This document shows positions 54,874 to 64,000 of a stretch of 64,000 nt of DNA, one piece after another. A model generated the notes under the pieces. That model made no database searches. It saw only the letters and a program-made list of their open reading frames with translations, and was not told the DNA's origin. Position 1 is the first letter of the stretch. Every line of letters starts with the position of its first letter. This DNA comes from Helicobacter japonicus (lineage in GTDB: Bacteria > Campylobacterota > Campylobacteria > Campylobacterales > Helicobacteraceae). The DNA is taken from NCBI RefSeq assembly GCF_000762845.2, contig NZ_JRMQ02000003.1:62001-126000 (forward strand), written 5' to 3'. A program made the position numbers and the translations under genes.

Positions 54874-56496
54874 TTAAGCTTTCTTGTGGGCGAGAGTTTG
54901 CTTAACAAATTCAAGAATAACAGGATTTGGACGTTGCAAACGTGAAGTAAATTCAGGGTGAAATTGAACAGCAACAAACCACGGGTGATTTATAAGTTCA
55001 ATAGATTCTATAAGCCCATTACTCTCTCCACTAATAATCATACCATTTTTTTCGAAAAGCTCTCTATATTTGGGATTTGCCTCATATCGATGACGATGTC
55101 TCTCTCTTACACATACTTGTTCGTTATATGCTTTGTAAATTTTTGTATCTTTTTTAAGACAACATTCATATTCACCTAAACGCATTGTTCCACCCATAGG
55201 CGAGGTATGTGTCCTTAACTGCATATTACCTTGTGCATCAATAAAATCTTCGATGAGATAAATCACTGGTTCTTTGGTATCAGGATTAAACTCTACGGAA
55301 TCTGCCTCTTTAATACTCAGCACATTACGCGCAAATTCAATCAGTGAAAGCTGCATACCAAGACAGATTCCAAGCATAGGAATATTATTCTCCCTCGCAT
55401 ACTTAATTGCTTCTAACTTACCTTTAATGCCTCTCTCGCCAAAACCACCCGGAATCAGTATAGAATCTACATCATATAAAAGTGTAATATCTTCTTCTAG
55501 CTCCTCACTATCAATCCATTTAATATTCACTCGTGTATCGGTATTTGCCCCTGCGTGAATAAGAGATTCTACAAGAGATTTATATGATTCTTTAAGGCTT
55601 AAATATTTGCCAACAAAACCAATGCTTATTTGACTTTTAGGCACAATGATTTTTTTGACAAGCATATCCCAATTATCCATTTTTGGCTCTAATGGCTCAA
55701 GACCTAAATATCGTGCTATCGGTGTAAGTATGCCCTCTTCTAAGAAATTTAGCGGACATTTATAAATACTCTCTGTATCTTCTGCAACAATTACACTATC
55801 ATCATCGACATCACAACTCATCGCTAATTTACGCTTAAGCTCCTTATCAAGACTTTTTTCACATCGTGCAACAAGAATCTGCGGTGAAATCCCTATGCGT
55901 CTAAGCTCCTGCACAGAATGCTGTGTAGGCTTTGTCTTTAGCTCTCCTGCTGCACGCACAAGAGGAATAAGAGTAACGTGAATAGAAATCACTTGTTTGT
56001 TTCCTAATTCGTGTTTCATCTGTCTCATAGCCTCAAGATAGGGCATACCCTCTATATCCCCAACGGTTCCTCCAAGCTCAACAACAAGAAAATCGCTCTC
56101 TTCTCCTGCACATTTAATACGCGCTTTAATCTCATCAACAATATGTGGCACAATTTGAATAGTTTTGCCTAAATACTTACCCTTACGCTCTTTATCAATC
56201 ACAGACATATAAATCTGCCCAGTGGTAAAATTATTTTTCTTATGAAAATCTTTATTTAAAAATCGCTCATAATGCCCTATATCCAAATCTGTTTCCGCAC
56301 CATCACAAGTTACAAAAACCTCTCCGTGTTCCAAAGGGCTCATTGTGCCCGGATCAACATTAATGTAAGGGTCAATTTTAAGAATTGACACATCATATCC
56401 ACTATGCTGAAGCAAAGTTGCTATCGAAGAAGAAGTGATACCTTTGCCAAGAGAACTTAAAACGCCTCCAGTTACAAAAATATATTTAACTACCAT
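54874..56496 (-). CDS. pyrG: CTP synthase
   Basis: Makes CTP from UTP, ATP and glutamine. The 540-residue protein has the synthetase domain starting [17 protein letters not shown], then [20 protein letters not shown], and the glutaminase domain with the Cys nucleophile in [12 protein letters not shown] and the later His-Glu in QFHPEFTSR. Full length. It is divergent from the M48 peptidase gene and lies upstream of recJ. Confidence 0.97.
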   Translation of the reverse strand: MVVKYIFVTGGVLSSLGKGITSSSIATLLQHSGYDVSILKIDPYINVDPGTMSPLEHGEVFVTCDGAETDLDIGHYERFLNKDFHKKNNFTTGQIYMSVIDKERKGKYLGKTIQIVPHIVDEIKARIKCAGEESDFLVVELGGTVGDIEGMPYLEAMRQMKHELGNKQVISIHVTLIPLVRAAGELKTKPTQHSVQELRRIGISPQILVARCEKSLDKELKRKLAMSCDVDDDSVIVAEDTESIYKCPLNFLEEGILTPIARYLGLEPLEPKMDNWDMLVKKIIVPKSQISIGFVGKYLSLKESYKSLVESLIHAGANTDTRVNIKWIDSEELEEDITLLYDVDSILIPGGFGERGIKGKLEAIKYARENNIPMLGICLGMQLSLIEFARNVLSIKEADSVEFNPDTKEPVIYLIEDFIDAQGNMQLRTHTSPMGGTMRLGEYECCLKKDTKIYKAYNEQVCVRERHRHRYEANPKYRELFEKNGMIISGESNGLIESIELINHPWFVAVQFHPEFTSRLQRPNPVILEFVKQTLAHKKA

Positions 56497-56549
56497 TCTC
56501 TATCCTTGTATATTTTTGAATGAATCATAATGAATTAGGAGTTAAAAGC

Positions 56550-57866
56550 TTGTTAATTTACTTTTTTTGTATTTTCTCGCTTATAATAACACTGAAACTT
56601 TATCATATATTGTTATATCATTTTATTAAGGAGATTACATTGCAGAATACTTTCATCATTTTATTTATCTGCCTCTTTATTTGTTTTTATACTCTACCAA
56701 GCATTATTTTAGCAATACTTCAAACTAGACATATCAAAGCAGAACTGCGCAAACCAGCTGTCCTTTTAGAATCTGAAGATTATATATTGGCAGGAAAATA
56801 TGCCCTTGCCTCACTTCACCTTGATATATTTTCAAAAATTGTTGAAGCTCTTGTATTTATTGGGTGGGTAAGCTTTGGCTTATATATGCTTAATTCTCAA
56901 ATTGAAACATTCTTAACACACATAAACCCCCTGTGGCAAGGTGTCATTTTAGTGCTAAGATTTATGCTTATAGAAGGTGCTATCAATCTCCCTTTTTCTA
57001 TTTATAAAACTTTTGGACTTGATAAAAAATTTCATTTTAGTAACCAAACACCGAGCATTTTTATCGCAGACTTATGTAAAACATTACTTTTAAGCCTTAT
57101 CCTTGGTGGTATTGTGGCTACTCTCTTAATTTTTATTATAGAAAATGTATCGCTATGGTGGATTGTAGGATTCATTGTATTGCTTGCTGTGGTGATTTTA
57201 GCAAATTTTATTTATCCTACACTGATTGCACCATTATTCAACACATTTACCCCACTTGATGATGATAATCTCAAATCACGTATAGAATCTTTACTCAATA
57301 GCATAGGCTTTAAAAGCAATGGTATCTTTGTAATTAATGCCTCAAAACACGATGGGCGGCTCAATGCATATTTTGGTGGGCTAGGAAAAAATAAACGCGT
57401 AGTGCTTTTTGACACTTTGCTTGATAAAATTAGTGCTGATGGGCTTATTGCAATTTTAGGACACGAATTAGGACATTTCAAACATAATGATATTTTTAAA
57501 AATATCATTATTATGGCGTGTGTGCTTTTTATGCTTTTCTTTGTTGTAGGACATTTACCACTACAACTTTTTGATGCACTTGGTTTAACATATAATGGGG
57601 CAAGTATATTGATTATGATGATTCTTATCTCTCCTATTATTAGCTTTTGGTTTATGCCTATTATTGGCTATTTTAGCCGCAAGGCTGAATATGCTGCTGA
57701 TGAGTTTGGGGCAGATATTTCAAGCAAACATTGCCTTGCAAACGCACTCGTGCGTCTTGTAAATGAAAACAAAAGCTTCCCAAGCTCACACCCTGCATAT
57801 ATTTTCTTTTATTACACTCACCCACCACTTTTACAAAGGCTTAAAGCACTTGATTATGAAATCTAG
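56550..57866 (+). CDS. M48-family integral-membrane zinc peptidase (Ste24/CAAX-type)
   Basis: A membrane metalloprotease of about 438 residues with six or seven helices. The zinc motif is GHELGHFKHND, with the third ligand Glu in SRKAEYAADEFGAD. CAAX-protease homologues in bacteria without prenylation probably handle membrane-protein quality control. I prefer a TTG start at 56550 because TAGGAG lies 8 nt upstream; the ATG at 56520 has no ribosome site. The last 11 nt overlap prmC. Confidence 0.85.
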   Translation: MLIYFFCIFSLIITLKLYHILLYHFIKEITLQNTFIILFICLFICFYTLPSIILAILQTRHIKAELRKPAVLLESEDYILAGKYALASLHLDIFSKIVEALVFIGWVSFGLYMLNSQIETFLTHINPLWQGVILVLRFMLIEGAINLPFSIYKTFGLDKKFHFSNQTPSIFIADLCKTLLLSLILGGIVATLLIFIIENVSLWWIVGFIVLLAVVILANFIYPTLIAPLFNTFTPLDDDNLKSRIESLLNSIGFKSNGIFVINASKHDGRLNAYFGGLGKNKRVVLFDTLLDKISADGLIAILGHELGHFKHNDIFKNIIIMACVLFMLFFVVGHLPLQLFDALGLTYNGASILIMMILISPIISFWFMPIIGYFSRKAEYAADEFGADISSKHCLANALVRLVNENKSFPSSHPAYIFFYYTHPPLLQRLKALDYEI

Positions 57867-58692
57867 CATTGATGAACTTCTACAAACTGCTACTATTGAG
57901 CTTTCATCGGTTGCTAAAACTCTCTCTTTAAAGCCAAGATTTGAGAGTGAGATTCTCTTAAGCTTTGTGTTAAAAGTGCCTCGCATTTACCTACACACAC
58001 ATAGCACACAATATATTGAAACTGCCCTTAAAGAGCATTTTTTTTCACTTATTGCCTTGCGCAAAAAAGGCACACCCATTGAATATATCACACAAAATGC
58101 AAGTTTTTATGGTTATGATTTTTTTGTGAATCCAAACGTGCTCATACCGCGTCCTGAAACAGAAATACTGATTGATAAAGCAAGAGAGATTATTCACGCA
58201 TATCATATCCACTCCATAGCAGAAATAGGTATAGGCTCTGGTATTATCACTACAACACTTGCTCTACTTGAACCACAATGCCGCTTCTTTGCAACAGATA
58301 TTAGTCAAAAAGCTCTCCAAGTAGCACAAAAAAATATCGCTACTTTTGCACCAAATGCGGATATTACACTTCATCACTGCTCAATCCTTCCTGCAAATGC
58401 GCCCCATTTTGAACTTCTTATTAGCAACCCTCCTTATATTAGCGAGGATTATCCCATAAGCAAACCGCTTCTTTATGAACCCAAAGTTGCTCTTTTTGGT
58501 GGAAAAGACGGCTTAGATGTATATAAGGAAATTCTTAAAGAAATCAAAAAACGCAAAAATATATGGCTTCTCTGTGAAATGGGCTTTAACCAAAAAGAAG
58601 CCATAAGCACATTGCTCCAAGATGCAAAAGATGTAGCATTTTACACAGATTTAAGTGGTTTAGATAGAGGCTTTAGTGCATATTTTGCTTGA
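57856..58692 (+). CDS. prmC: Peptide chain release factor N5-glutamine methyltransferase
   Basis: Methylates the GGQ glutamine of RF1/RF2, raising termination efficiency. The protein of 278 residues has an N-terminal helical domain, EYITQNASFYGYDFFVNPNV and LIPRPETEILID, the SAM loop EIGIGSGIITTTLA, and the catalytic NPPY at 191-194. I start at 57856 (MKSSIDELL); the frame is open back to 57763 but overlaps the M48 gene. No strong ribosome site is seen, which suggests coupling to the M48 gene. Convergent with dnaQ (13 nt apart). Confidence 0.92.
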   Translation: MKSSIDELLQTATIELSSVAKTLSLKPRFESEILLSFVLKVPRIYLHTHSTQYIETALKEHFFSLIALRKKGTPIEYITQNASFYGYDFFVNPNVLIPRPETEILIDKAREIIHAYHIHSIAEIGIGSGIITTTLALLEPQCRFFATDISQKALQVAQKNIATFAPNADITLHHCSILPANAPHFELLISNPPYISEDYPISKPLLYEPKVALFGGKDGLDVYKEILKEIKKRKNIWLLCEMGFNQKEAISTLLQDAKDVAFYTDLSGLDRGFSAYFA

Positions 58693-58705
58693 ACTATGAT
58701 GTCTT

Positions 58706-59476
58706 TTAGTAGTTATACTTTAATCGCCCTCTTGAAAAATCAATTAAATCTTGCATACTTTGCATAAATGGTGGAAATGTTGCACTCGCAATCTCAAAGA
58801 TTCTAAAGCTTGTTAGTGCATCGGCATACGCACGATGGGATACAGGTGTATATATGCCTAAAAGTTCATTTAAATAAGAGAGCGCATATCGCTTAGAAGG
58901 AATTGTTTTTTTTGCGAGTTCAATCGTGCAAATCTTAGGATTAAGTAAGCCAAAAAGCCCACATTGACGCAAATGGTAATCCAAAAATGTATAATCAAAA
59001 TTAACATTATGCGCTACAAATACACCATTACCTAAAAATTCCCTAAAGTCTTTCAATACTTCGCCCCTACAAGGAGCTTGAGCAATATCTTCGAAAGTAA
59101 TGCCTGTTAATTCTGTGATATTTTCTGGCACAAATGGTGCGTATATGTAACTCTCAAAAGTTTCTATAATCTTGCCTCTACGCACTTTAAGCGCACCAAT
59201 TTCTATAATATCGCTACTTTGGGGCTTTGAGCCATTTGTCTCGATATCCACAAAAACTAAATCTCCCTCTTGCCACGCAATCTTATCTGTCATAAGGCTA
59301 AACAACACTTCATCATTTCTCTCCTCTCTGTATAAAGGTGCGCCTGCACCTTTAAGAATCTCAAGTTCAGATTCTATGTCTGTATAAAGCCCCCCTATAT
59401 TCTTTACATAAGTATAAAATTGTGCCTTATTCATAGGCTTTTGACGAAGTTTTTCAAAAAGTTGAGGATAAGTCAT
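58706..59476 (-). CDS. dnaQ: DNA polymerase III epsilon-like 3'-5' exonuclease
   Basis: Proofreading exonuclease of the DEDDh family: VFVDIETNGSKPQSSDIIEI (first D/E), FVAHNVNFDYTFLDYHL (second), and HRAYADALTSFRIF (H-x4-D). The 256-residue protein has an N-terminal extension of about 70 residues (QLFEKLRQKPMNKAQFYTYV) not needed for the fold. It is followed upstream by rpe (5 nt gap) and the order dnaQ-rpe-fbp recalls H. pylori, although fbp is now on the other strand with another gene between. Confidence 0.88.
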   Translation of the reverse strand: MTYPQLFEKLRQKPMNKAQFYTYVKNIGGLYTDIESELEILKGAGAPLYREERNDEVLFSLMTDKIAWQEGDLVFVDIETNGSKPQSSDIIEIGALKVRRGKIIETFESYIYAPFVPENITELTGITFEDIAQAPCRGEVLKDFREFLGNGVFVAHNVNFDYTFLDYHLRQCGLFGLLNPKICTIELAKKTIPSKRYALSYLNELLGIYTPVSHRAYADALTSFRIFEIASATFPPFMQSMQDLIDFSRGRLKYNY

Positions 59477-59481
59477 AAATT

Positions 59482-60150
59482 CTATCTAAGCGCAGCAATG
59501 GCTTTGGTATAATCAGCTGAACCAAAAACAAAACTCCCAGCTACAACCATATCAATTCCTGCTTCTTTTAATACAGAAATATTCTTATCACTCACGCCCC
59601 CATCAATCTCAAGCAAACATTGAGGATTTAATCTATCACGCATTGCCTTAAGATTGCGCAATTTTTCAACACTTGAAGGAATAAAACTCTGTCCGCCAAA
59701 ACCCGGATTCACACTCATAAGCAACACCAAATCAACATCGGGTAAAATATATTCTAAAAGCTTCTCGCTTGTATGTGGGTTAAGCACTACTCCTGCCTTG
59801 ACACCATTATTTTTAATATACCAAATAAGGCGATGTAAATGTTGCACTTCCTCAAGATGCACACTTATAAATGCAGGTTTTAAGGGCAAAAACAAATCCA
59901 CAAAAAATGGCACATTTTTTACCATAAGATGAATATCAAGGGGCTTTGAAGCAACCTTGGCTATACTTTCTACCACACAAGGACCCATTGTGAGATTTGG
60001 CACAAAATGCCCGTCCATTACATCAATATGCACATAATCACACCCAGCCACACAAATATTCTCTACTTCTTCGCCAAGCCTTGTAAAATCAGCTGAAAGC
60101 ACACTTGGGGCTACAAGTATTTCTTTTGCTTTTTGTATATCTTGTGCCAT
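59482..60150 (-). CDS. rpe: Ribulose-phosphate 3-epimerase
   Basis: Interconverts ribulose-5-P and xylulose-5-P in the pentose phosphate pathway. The 222-residue TIM barrel has APSVLSADFTRLGEEV, HIDVMDGHFVPNLTMGP, HLMVKNV, VLLMSVNPGFGGQSFI and DGGVSDKN, all with the expected metal and phosphate residues. Full length. A TATAAT box for the divergent gene lies in the 132-bp gap upstream. Confidence 0.97.
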   Translation of the reverse strand: MAQDIQKAKEILVAPSVLSADFTRLGEEVENICVAGCDYVHIDVMDGHFVPNLTMGPCVVESIAKVASKPLDIHLMVKNVPFFVDLFLPLKPAFISVHLEEVQHLHRLIWYIKNNGVKAGVVLNPHTSEKLLEYILPDVDLVLLMSVNPGFGGQSFIPSSVEKLRNLKAMRDRLNPQCLLEIDGGVSDKNISVLKEAGIDMVVAGSFVFGSADYTKAIAALR

Positions 60151-60249
60151 AAATATTCCTTTTGTTATTATTTCTTGTCCTTTATAGAATCTTGATATCC
60201 CATTGTATCACAACCAACCACACAAACTTTAATTTTATCTCTATAAGGC

Positions 60250-60255
60250 TATAAT
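60250..60255 (+). promoter_or_regulatory. -10 box of the serine-hydrolase gene
   Basis: TATAAT, 27 nt before the ATG at 60283 and after the divergent rpe start. Confidence 0.6.
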
Positions 60256-60282
60256 ATCCCTTTAATCTTTAAAAGGAATCCT

Positions 60283-60948
60283 ATGCCTATATCTCACTTT
60301 TTTGCACCTTTGCTTGGACTATCCACACCTACCCTCATTTATCCACATACATTGTTACAACCTCCTACACCTTTTATCCCCTATGGTTTTAAGATTCCCG
60401 CTCAAAACATAGAATCTCCGCACAACCCTAAAGCCATTGTAATTTTTGTAGGTGGATTCTGTGATACGATTATGTGTGCAGTGTATAAAAATTTTATAGA
60501 ATTTAATGAGAAATCGTGCTTTAAAATCTATGCAAGTTTTAAATCTCAAGCTCTTTTTAGTGCGTGGTTACCACTTTTAGCTACTTATCAATTACCTATT
60601 TTTGTCATTGCACATTCTTGGGGTGCAAGCAATTTTTACAAAGCCCTATGTAATATGCACGCACATAATGTATCCTTACATTATCTTCTTACACTTGACC
60701 CTGTTGGTTATCATCAGCCAAAGATACGACCTCAACATATTAGATTCTGGGAAAATGTCTATATCACCCAAAAATACACACATTTATGTCGCCCAAACAT
60801 CATTGCACTCATCGGACACGCGTGGAATACTATTAATGTAAGCGATAATAATATCCCTCTGCACAAGCCTATTCATCACGCAAAAATTACTCAAATGATT
60901 GAATCAACACATTTTGAAAGCGAACTTACAAAAATCATACGAGTTTAA
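60283..60948 (+). CDS. Predicted alpha/beta-hydrolase (serine hydrolase), function unknown
   Basis: A 221-residue protein with a nucleophile elbow FVIAHSWGASNFY (Ser112) and an acid in LLTLDPVGYH (Asp139), plus candidate His198, His199 or His210 near the end. That is the triad order of short lipase/esterase-like alpha/beta hydrolases, as found in many proteobacterial unknown proteins. An early IVIFVGGFCDT segment may form the oxyanion hole. There is no signal peptide, so it is probably cytoplasmic. AAAAGGAATCCT precedes the ATG. A substrate cannot be proposed. Confidence 0.6.
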   Translation: MPISHFFAPLLGLSTPTLIYPHTLLQPPTPFIPYGFKIPAQNIESPHNPKAIVIFVGGFCDTIMCAVYKNFIEFNEKSCFKIYASFKSQALFSAWLPLLATYQLPIFVIAHSWGASNFYKALCNMHAHNVSLHYLLTLDPVGYHQPKIRPQHIRFWENVYITQKYTHLCRPNIIALIGHAWNTINVSDNNIPLHKPIHHAKITQMIESTHFESELTKIIRV

Positions 60949-60959
60949 TACTAAAATGC

Positions 60960-60965
60960 TATAAT
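60960..60965 (+). promoter_or_regulatory. -10 box of fbp
   Basis: TATAAT, 30 nt before the fbp ATG and 11 nt after the preceding stop codon. Confidence 0.6.
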
Positions 60966-60995
60966 CCTAAGCTAAAGCGTATTTTGGAGTATAAA

Positions 60996-61835
60996 ATGAT
61001 AAACATAATTATTGACACACTAAGAGAATCTGCGTTGCGTATAGACACGCTTCTTAAGCAACAAAGTGGTGGTTATTTACAAAGCACGAATGCAAGCGGA
61101 GATATGCAGCTTGAAGTCGATGTAGAAGCGGATAAAATTTTTCAAGATTCTTTACTTGAATTGCCCTGTGTAAAGGCAATTTGTAGTGAAGAGCAAGAAA
61201 AAATTTGTCCCTCACATTATACAGATGCGCCATACATTGTTGCTTATGACCCGCTTGATGGTTCTTCACTTATTGATAGCAATCTAAGCATAGGAAGTAT
61301 TTTTGGCATATATAATGAAGAATTAAGCGCAAAACATCTTATTGCAAGTGGATATATTATTTATGGACCACGACTTGAAATGGTAATTGCTCAAGAGCAA
61401 GTATTACATTATCGTTATGATGGTATGCAATGGCGCAATTTAGGTGCATTGCAACTCAATACAAAAGGAAAAATTAACGCACCCGGTGGCACACAGAAAC
61501 ATTGGGAAAATAAACACAAAACGATGATAGAATCTTTGTTTGCGCAAGGTTATCGTTTGCGTTATTCTGGTGGTATGGTGCCAGACCTCCATCAGATTCT
61601 CATTAAAGGTGGCGGACTTTTTAGCTATCCTGCTACAAGTGATGCACCTAATGGCAAACTTCGCAAACTCTTTGAAGTATTCCCACTTGCATTTATATAT
61701 GAAAAAGCAGGAGGATTTGCAACCAATGGCACACAAAGACTTTTAGAGCTTGGAGTAGAACATATACACGAGAGTTGCCCCTGTTTTTTTGGAAGCAAAG
61801 AAGAAATGGAACTTGTGAGAAAAATCTATGAATGA
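60996..61835 (+). CDS. fbp: Fructose-1,6-bisphosphatase class I
   Basis: Gluconeogenic phosphatase making fructose-6-P. The 279-residue protein has the metal/phosphate signature AYDPLDGSSLIDSNLSIG, an upstream KAICSEEQEK acidic stretch, and the FSYPATSDAPNGKLRKLFE substrate region. It begins at the ATG 60996 after TTGGAG; the frame opens at TTG 60984, which is itself part of the ribosome site and so rejected. The stop overlaps the next gene by 8 nt. Confidence 0.94.
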   Translation: MINIIIDTLRESALRIDTLLKQQSGGYLQSTNASGDMQLEVDVEADKIFQDSLLELPCVKAICSEEQEKICPSHYTDAPYIVAYDPLDGSSLIDSNLSIGSIFGIYNEELSAKHLIASGYIIYGPRLEMVIAQEQVLHYRYDGMQWRNLGALQLNTKGKINAPGGTQKHWENKHKTMIESLFAQGYRLRYSGGMVPDLHQILIKGGGLFSYPATSDAPNGKLRKLFEVFPLAFIYEKAGGFATNGTQRLLELGVEHIHESCPCFFGSKEEMELVRKIYE

Positions 61836-62070
61836 AACAGAAAATACACAAGCATTTAATGCACAAACCACAGAATTAGGACAAAATGGCAATTTTGAAG
61901 AAGTTTTGCAAGAGAAAATAAACCTTTTACAACAATGCCAACGCAATAAATCCCTTACAACTTGCTCTTTATGCGAATCTTTGATTGGCTGTAAGCTACG
62001 CAATGAATATGTCAAGGCTGTCTATGAAAGTATGTCAAAGGGACAACACGGCGATTTTGATTTTAATTAG
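61828..62070 (+). CDS. Small conserved Cys-containing protein
   Basis: An 80-residue protein with CSLCESLIGCKLRNEYVKAV followed by YESMSKGQHGDFDF. Similar small proteins with this C-x2-C-x6-C pattern and YxSMSKG-GxF tail occur in Campylobacter and Helicobacter, as I recall. The Cys pattern could bind zinc or iron, but no function is known. The N-terminal half is acidic and probably disordered or helical. It overlaps fbp by 8 nt and is followed by metG after 16 nt, so the three are probably one transcript. Confidence 0.7.
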   Translation: MNETENTQAFNAQTTELGQNGNFEEVLQEKINLLQQCQRNKSLTTCSLCESLIGCKLRNEYVKAVYESMSKGQHGDFDFN

Positions 62071-62086
62071 ATTCTAAAGGAGTTTT

Positions 62087-64000
62087 ATGCAAACAAAAAC
62101 CTATATTACTTCACCTATTTATTATGTCAATGATGTGCCGCATATTGGGCATTCTTATACAACTTTTTTATGCGATATGCTTAAAAAATTCTATCAACTT
62201 CAAGGACAAGATGTGCTTTTTACAACAGGCACAGATGAGCACGGACAAAAAATTGAACAATCCGCGCAAAAACATAACCTAGACCCTCAATCTTATGCTG
62301 ATAAAATTAGTATAAGATTTAAAGAATTATGGAATGAATTTAACATAGATTATGATATTTTTGTGCGCACCACAGATAATGCACATTGTATAAGTGTGCA
62401 AAAAGCTTTTGAAATAATGTATGCAAAAGGAGATATTTATAAAGGGAGCTATGAAGGGCATTATTGTATTTCGTGTGAAAGTTTTTTTACTCAAACACAG
62501 CTTGGTTCTAACCAATCTTGCCCTGATTGCGGTAAAGCTACACAAGTCGTGCAAGAAGAAAGCTACTTTTTTGCTTTGAGCAAATATCAAGAGAGACTTT
62601 TAGCACATTTTGCCAACAATCCCTCAATGATACTGCCCAGCTTTTATCAAAACGATATTATAAAATTTATAAAGGAAGGGTTAAACGACCTCTCAATCAC
62701 ACGCACGAGTTTTGAATGGGGTGTGCCACTCCCGCATAATCCTGCGCGCAAAGATGACAAAAAGCACGTAATGTATGTGTGGCTTGATGCCCTTTTGAGC
62801 TACTTAAGCCCTCTAGGCTATCTTTCAGATAATGCAAAAATGCCTTATTGGGAAAATGCTATACATTTTGTTGGTAAAGATATTTTGCGCTTTCACGCAG
62901 TGTATTGGTTAGCATTTTTGATGAGCCTTGAGCTTCCTTTGCCTAAGCATATCTATACACACGGCTGGTGGACAAGAGATGGTGCAAAAATGAGTAAAAG
63001 TATTGGCAATGTGATTAATCCAAAAGAAGTAGCTAGTGCCTATGGTGTAGAATCTTTGCGTTATTTTCTTTTACGCGAAATGTCTTTTGGTCAAGATGGA
63101 GACTTTAGTCAAAAAATCTTTATTGAACGCATTAACGCTGAATTAAGCAATGATGTAGGTAACCTCCTAAATCGCCTCATTGGTATGAGCGAAAAATATT
63201 TTGCACTTGAAGTAGATTCAAGACAAGTAGAAAATTTTTTTACCCCTGAACTCAATGAGTTAAGAAATATTATTACCAGAGCACAAGAAAAAATGTTTGC
63301 TATGCAGCCTCATCGTTATATTGAAGAGTTGTGGAAGGCTTTTGGGTTAGGCAATAGTGTCGTTACCAAATACGAGCCTTGGAATCTTATGAAATCCCAA
63401 CAAACAGAAAAAGCAATGGCATTACTTGGCTTAATCGCTAATATTTTAGCCCAAAGTAGCCTTTTACTTTATCCGATTCTACCCCAAAGTGCAAATAAAA
63501 TTGCTCACGCACTTAACTTCAAAATAAATGCGCAAACCTATAAAGATCTCATCCAGCAAAAACAACTTCTTACTATTTTCAAACTGAATAAAATCTCTCC
63601 TCTATTCCCCAGAATAGAATCTCCTCTCCCTCAAGATTCTTCAATAAATAAATCTAAAATAATAGATTCTAAAAACACATCTCAAGTTGGCATTATTGAT
63701 ATTAAAGATTTTAGCAAAATCGATATACGCGTAGGAACAATAATAGAATGTGTTGCAGTAGAAAAAAGTGAAAAGCTCTTAAAACTAATGGTAGATATTG
63801 GTGAAGACAAGCCACGTCAGATTCTATCGGGGATTGCACAATATTATAGTCCGCAATCTCTCATTAACAAGCAAGTATGCCTTATTGTAAATCTCAAACC
63901 TGCCAAACTTATGGGACAAATAAGTGAGGGAATGATACTTGCTAGTAAAGATGAAAATGGCTTATCTCTTCTTGGTGTGGATAAAACACAAACCAATGGA
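62087..64000 (+). CDS. metG: Methionyl-tRNA synthetase (partial, runs off the window)
   Basis: Charges tRNA-Met and initiator tRNA. The visible 638 codons begin MQTKTYITSPIYYVNDVPHI with HIGH at 19-22, a zinc finger in CISCESFF and CPDCGK, and KMSKS at 301-305. A C-terminal tRNA-binding (EMAP-like) domain begins near residue 540 (DIKDFSKIDIRVGTI). Relatives are about 640-660 residues, so only a few codons are missing. A region rich in Ser and Pro (RIESPLPQDSSINKSK) links the anticodon domain to the last domain. AAAGGAG precedes the ATG. It follows the small Cys protein. Confidence 0.96.
   Translation, partial: MQTKTYITSPIYYVNDVPHIGHSYTTFLCDMLKKFYQLQGQDVLFTTGTDEHGQKIEQSAQKHNLDPQSYADKISIRFKELWNEFNIDYDIFVRTTDNAHCISVQKAFEIMYAKGDIYKGSYEGHYCISCESFFTQTQLGSNQSCPDCGKATQVVQEESYFFALSKYQERLLAHFANNPSMILPSFYQNDIIKFIKEGLNDLSITRTSFEWGVPLPHNPARKDDKKHVMYVWLDALLSYLSPLGYLSDNAKMPYWENAIHFVGKDILRFHAVYWLAFLMSLELPLPKHIYTHGWWTRDGAKMSKSIGNVINPKEVASAYGVESLRYFLLREMSFGQDGDFSQKIFIERINAELSNDVGNLLNRLIGMSEKYFALEVDSRQVENFFTPELNELRNIITRAQEKMFAMQPHRYIEELWKAFGLGNSVVTKYEPWNLMKSQQTEKAMALLGLIANILAQSSLLLYPILPQSANKIAHALNFKINAQTYKDLIQQKQLLTIFKLNKISPLFPRIESPLPQDSSINKSKIIDSKNTSQVGIIDIKDFSKIDIRVGTIIECVAVEKSEKLLKLMVDIGEDKPRQILSGIAQYYSPQSLINKQVCLIVNLKPAKLMGQISEGMILASKDENGLSLLGVDKTQTNG

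Noticed and set aside
62327-62590. Minus-strand reading frames opposite large genes (for example opposite metG, fabF, pnp, RNase Y)
   Set aside because: They lack ribosome sites and family motifs, and lie fully antisense to well-supported genes.

Overview
The window is chromosomal DNA of an enterohepatic-type Helicobacter (Campylobacterota). The evidence is the low G+C content, short intergenic gaps, and several gene blocks whose order matches what I recall of H. pylori: ruvA / DUF342 gene / murJ / cysS; fabG-acpP-fabF-accA; murA / small membrane protein / galU / slt / yggT / gltX2; ftsY / TlpA-like / formyl-THF cyclo-ligase / RNase Y; lptD / PRTase-like / pnp / atpE; dnaQ-rpe-fbp. vacA, which follows cysS in H. 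pylori, is absent here. Its place is taken by a lipoprotein, a pseudouridine synthase and a very large alpha-2-macroglobulin-like lipoprotein coupled to pbpC. H. hepaticus or a close relative fits, but I cannot prove the species.

Layout. 1-2.6 kb (minus): start of a membrane sensor, ruvA, FapA-like gene. 2.6-18.9 kb (plus): murJ-cysS, a lipoprotein, an RluA-family enzyme, the A2M/PBP1C pair, then fatty-acid synthesis (fabG, acpP, fabF, accA) with a decayed DUF285 surface-protein gene between fabG and acpP; then a CjaA-like solute-binding lipoprotein. 19.7-27.6 kb (minus): two tandem MORN/YwqK-like secreted proteins, murA to gltX2, and a FliS co-chaperone-like gene behind a possible sigma-54 promoter. 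27.7-28.1 kb: RNase P RNA (minus). 28-33.6 kb: a MarR regulator with a G11 tract, a DASS transporter, a P1B metal ATPase and a SPOR-like lipoprotein. 33.6-38.7 kb: radA, ftsY and a TlpA-like lipoprotein (minus), then cyclo-ligase and RNase Y (plus). 38.7-47.8 kb (minus): an NhaC antiporter gene split by one TGA, two tRNA-Leu genes, atpE, pnp, a PRTase-like gene, lptD, an RDD protein and purD. 48-51.9 kb: a frameshifted outer-membrane protein gene, a methyltransferase with a G10 tract, and a metY-metA operon. 52.1-64 kb: PerM-type transporter, recJ, pyrG, an M48 peptidase, prmC, dnaQ, rpe, a predicted serine hydrolase, fbp, a small Cys-rich protein and metG (cut by the window edge).

How the genes work together. 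Most of the window is core metabolism: envelope building (murJ, murA, slt, pbpC, lptD), lipid synthesis, translation (cysS, gltX2, metG, prmC, tRNAs, rnpB), RNA decay (rny, pnp) and repair (ruvA, radA, recJ, dnaQ). The metY-metA pair is predicted to make homocysteine through O-acetylhomoserine, because the substrate-selecting residue of MetA is Glu. Accessory functions sit at envelope or regulatory genes, several of which look switchable (two poly-G tracts) or broken (NhaC, OMP, DUF285 gene).

Most unusual signal. The heptamer AGATTCT (complement AGAATCT) is scattered throughout both coding and non-coding DNA far above expectation: eight copies between 60180 and 62080, where base composition predicts about 0.4. 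Inverted pairs form perfect intergenic palindromes or hairpins. This looks like an uptake-sequence or architecture-type motif, or a methylation signature (it contains GANTC), and I do not know of a description of it for this group.
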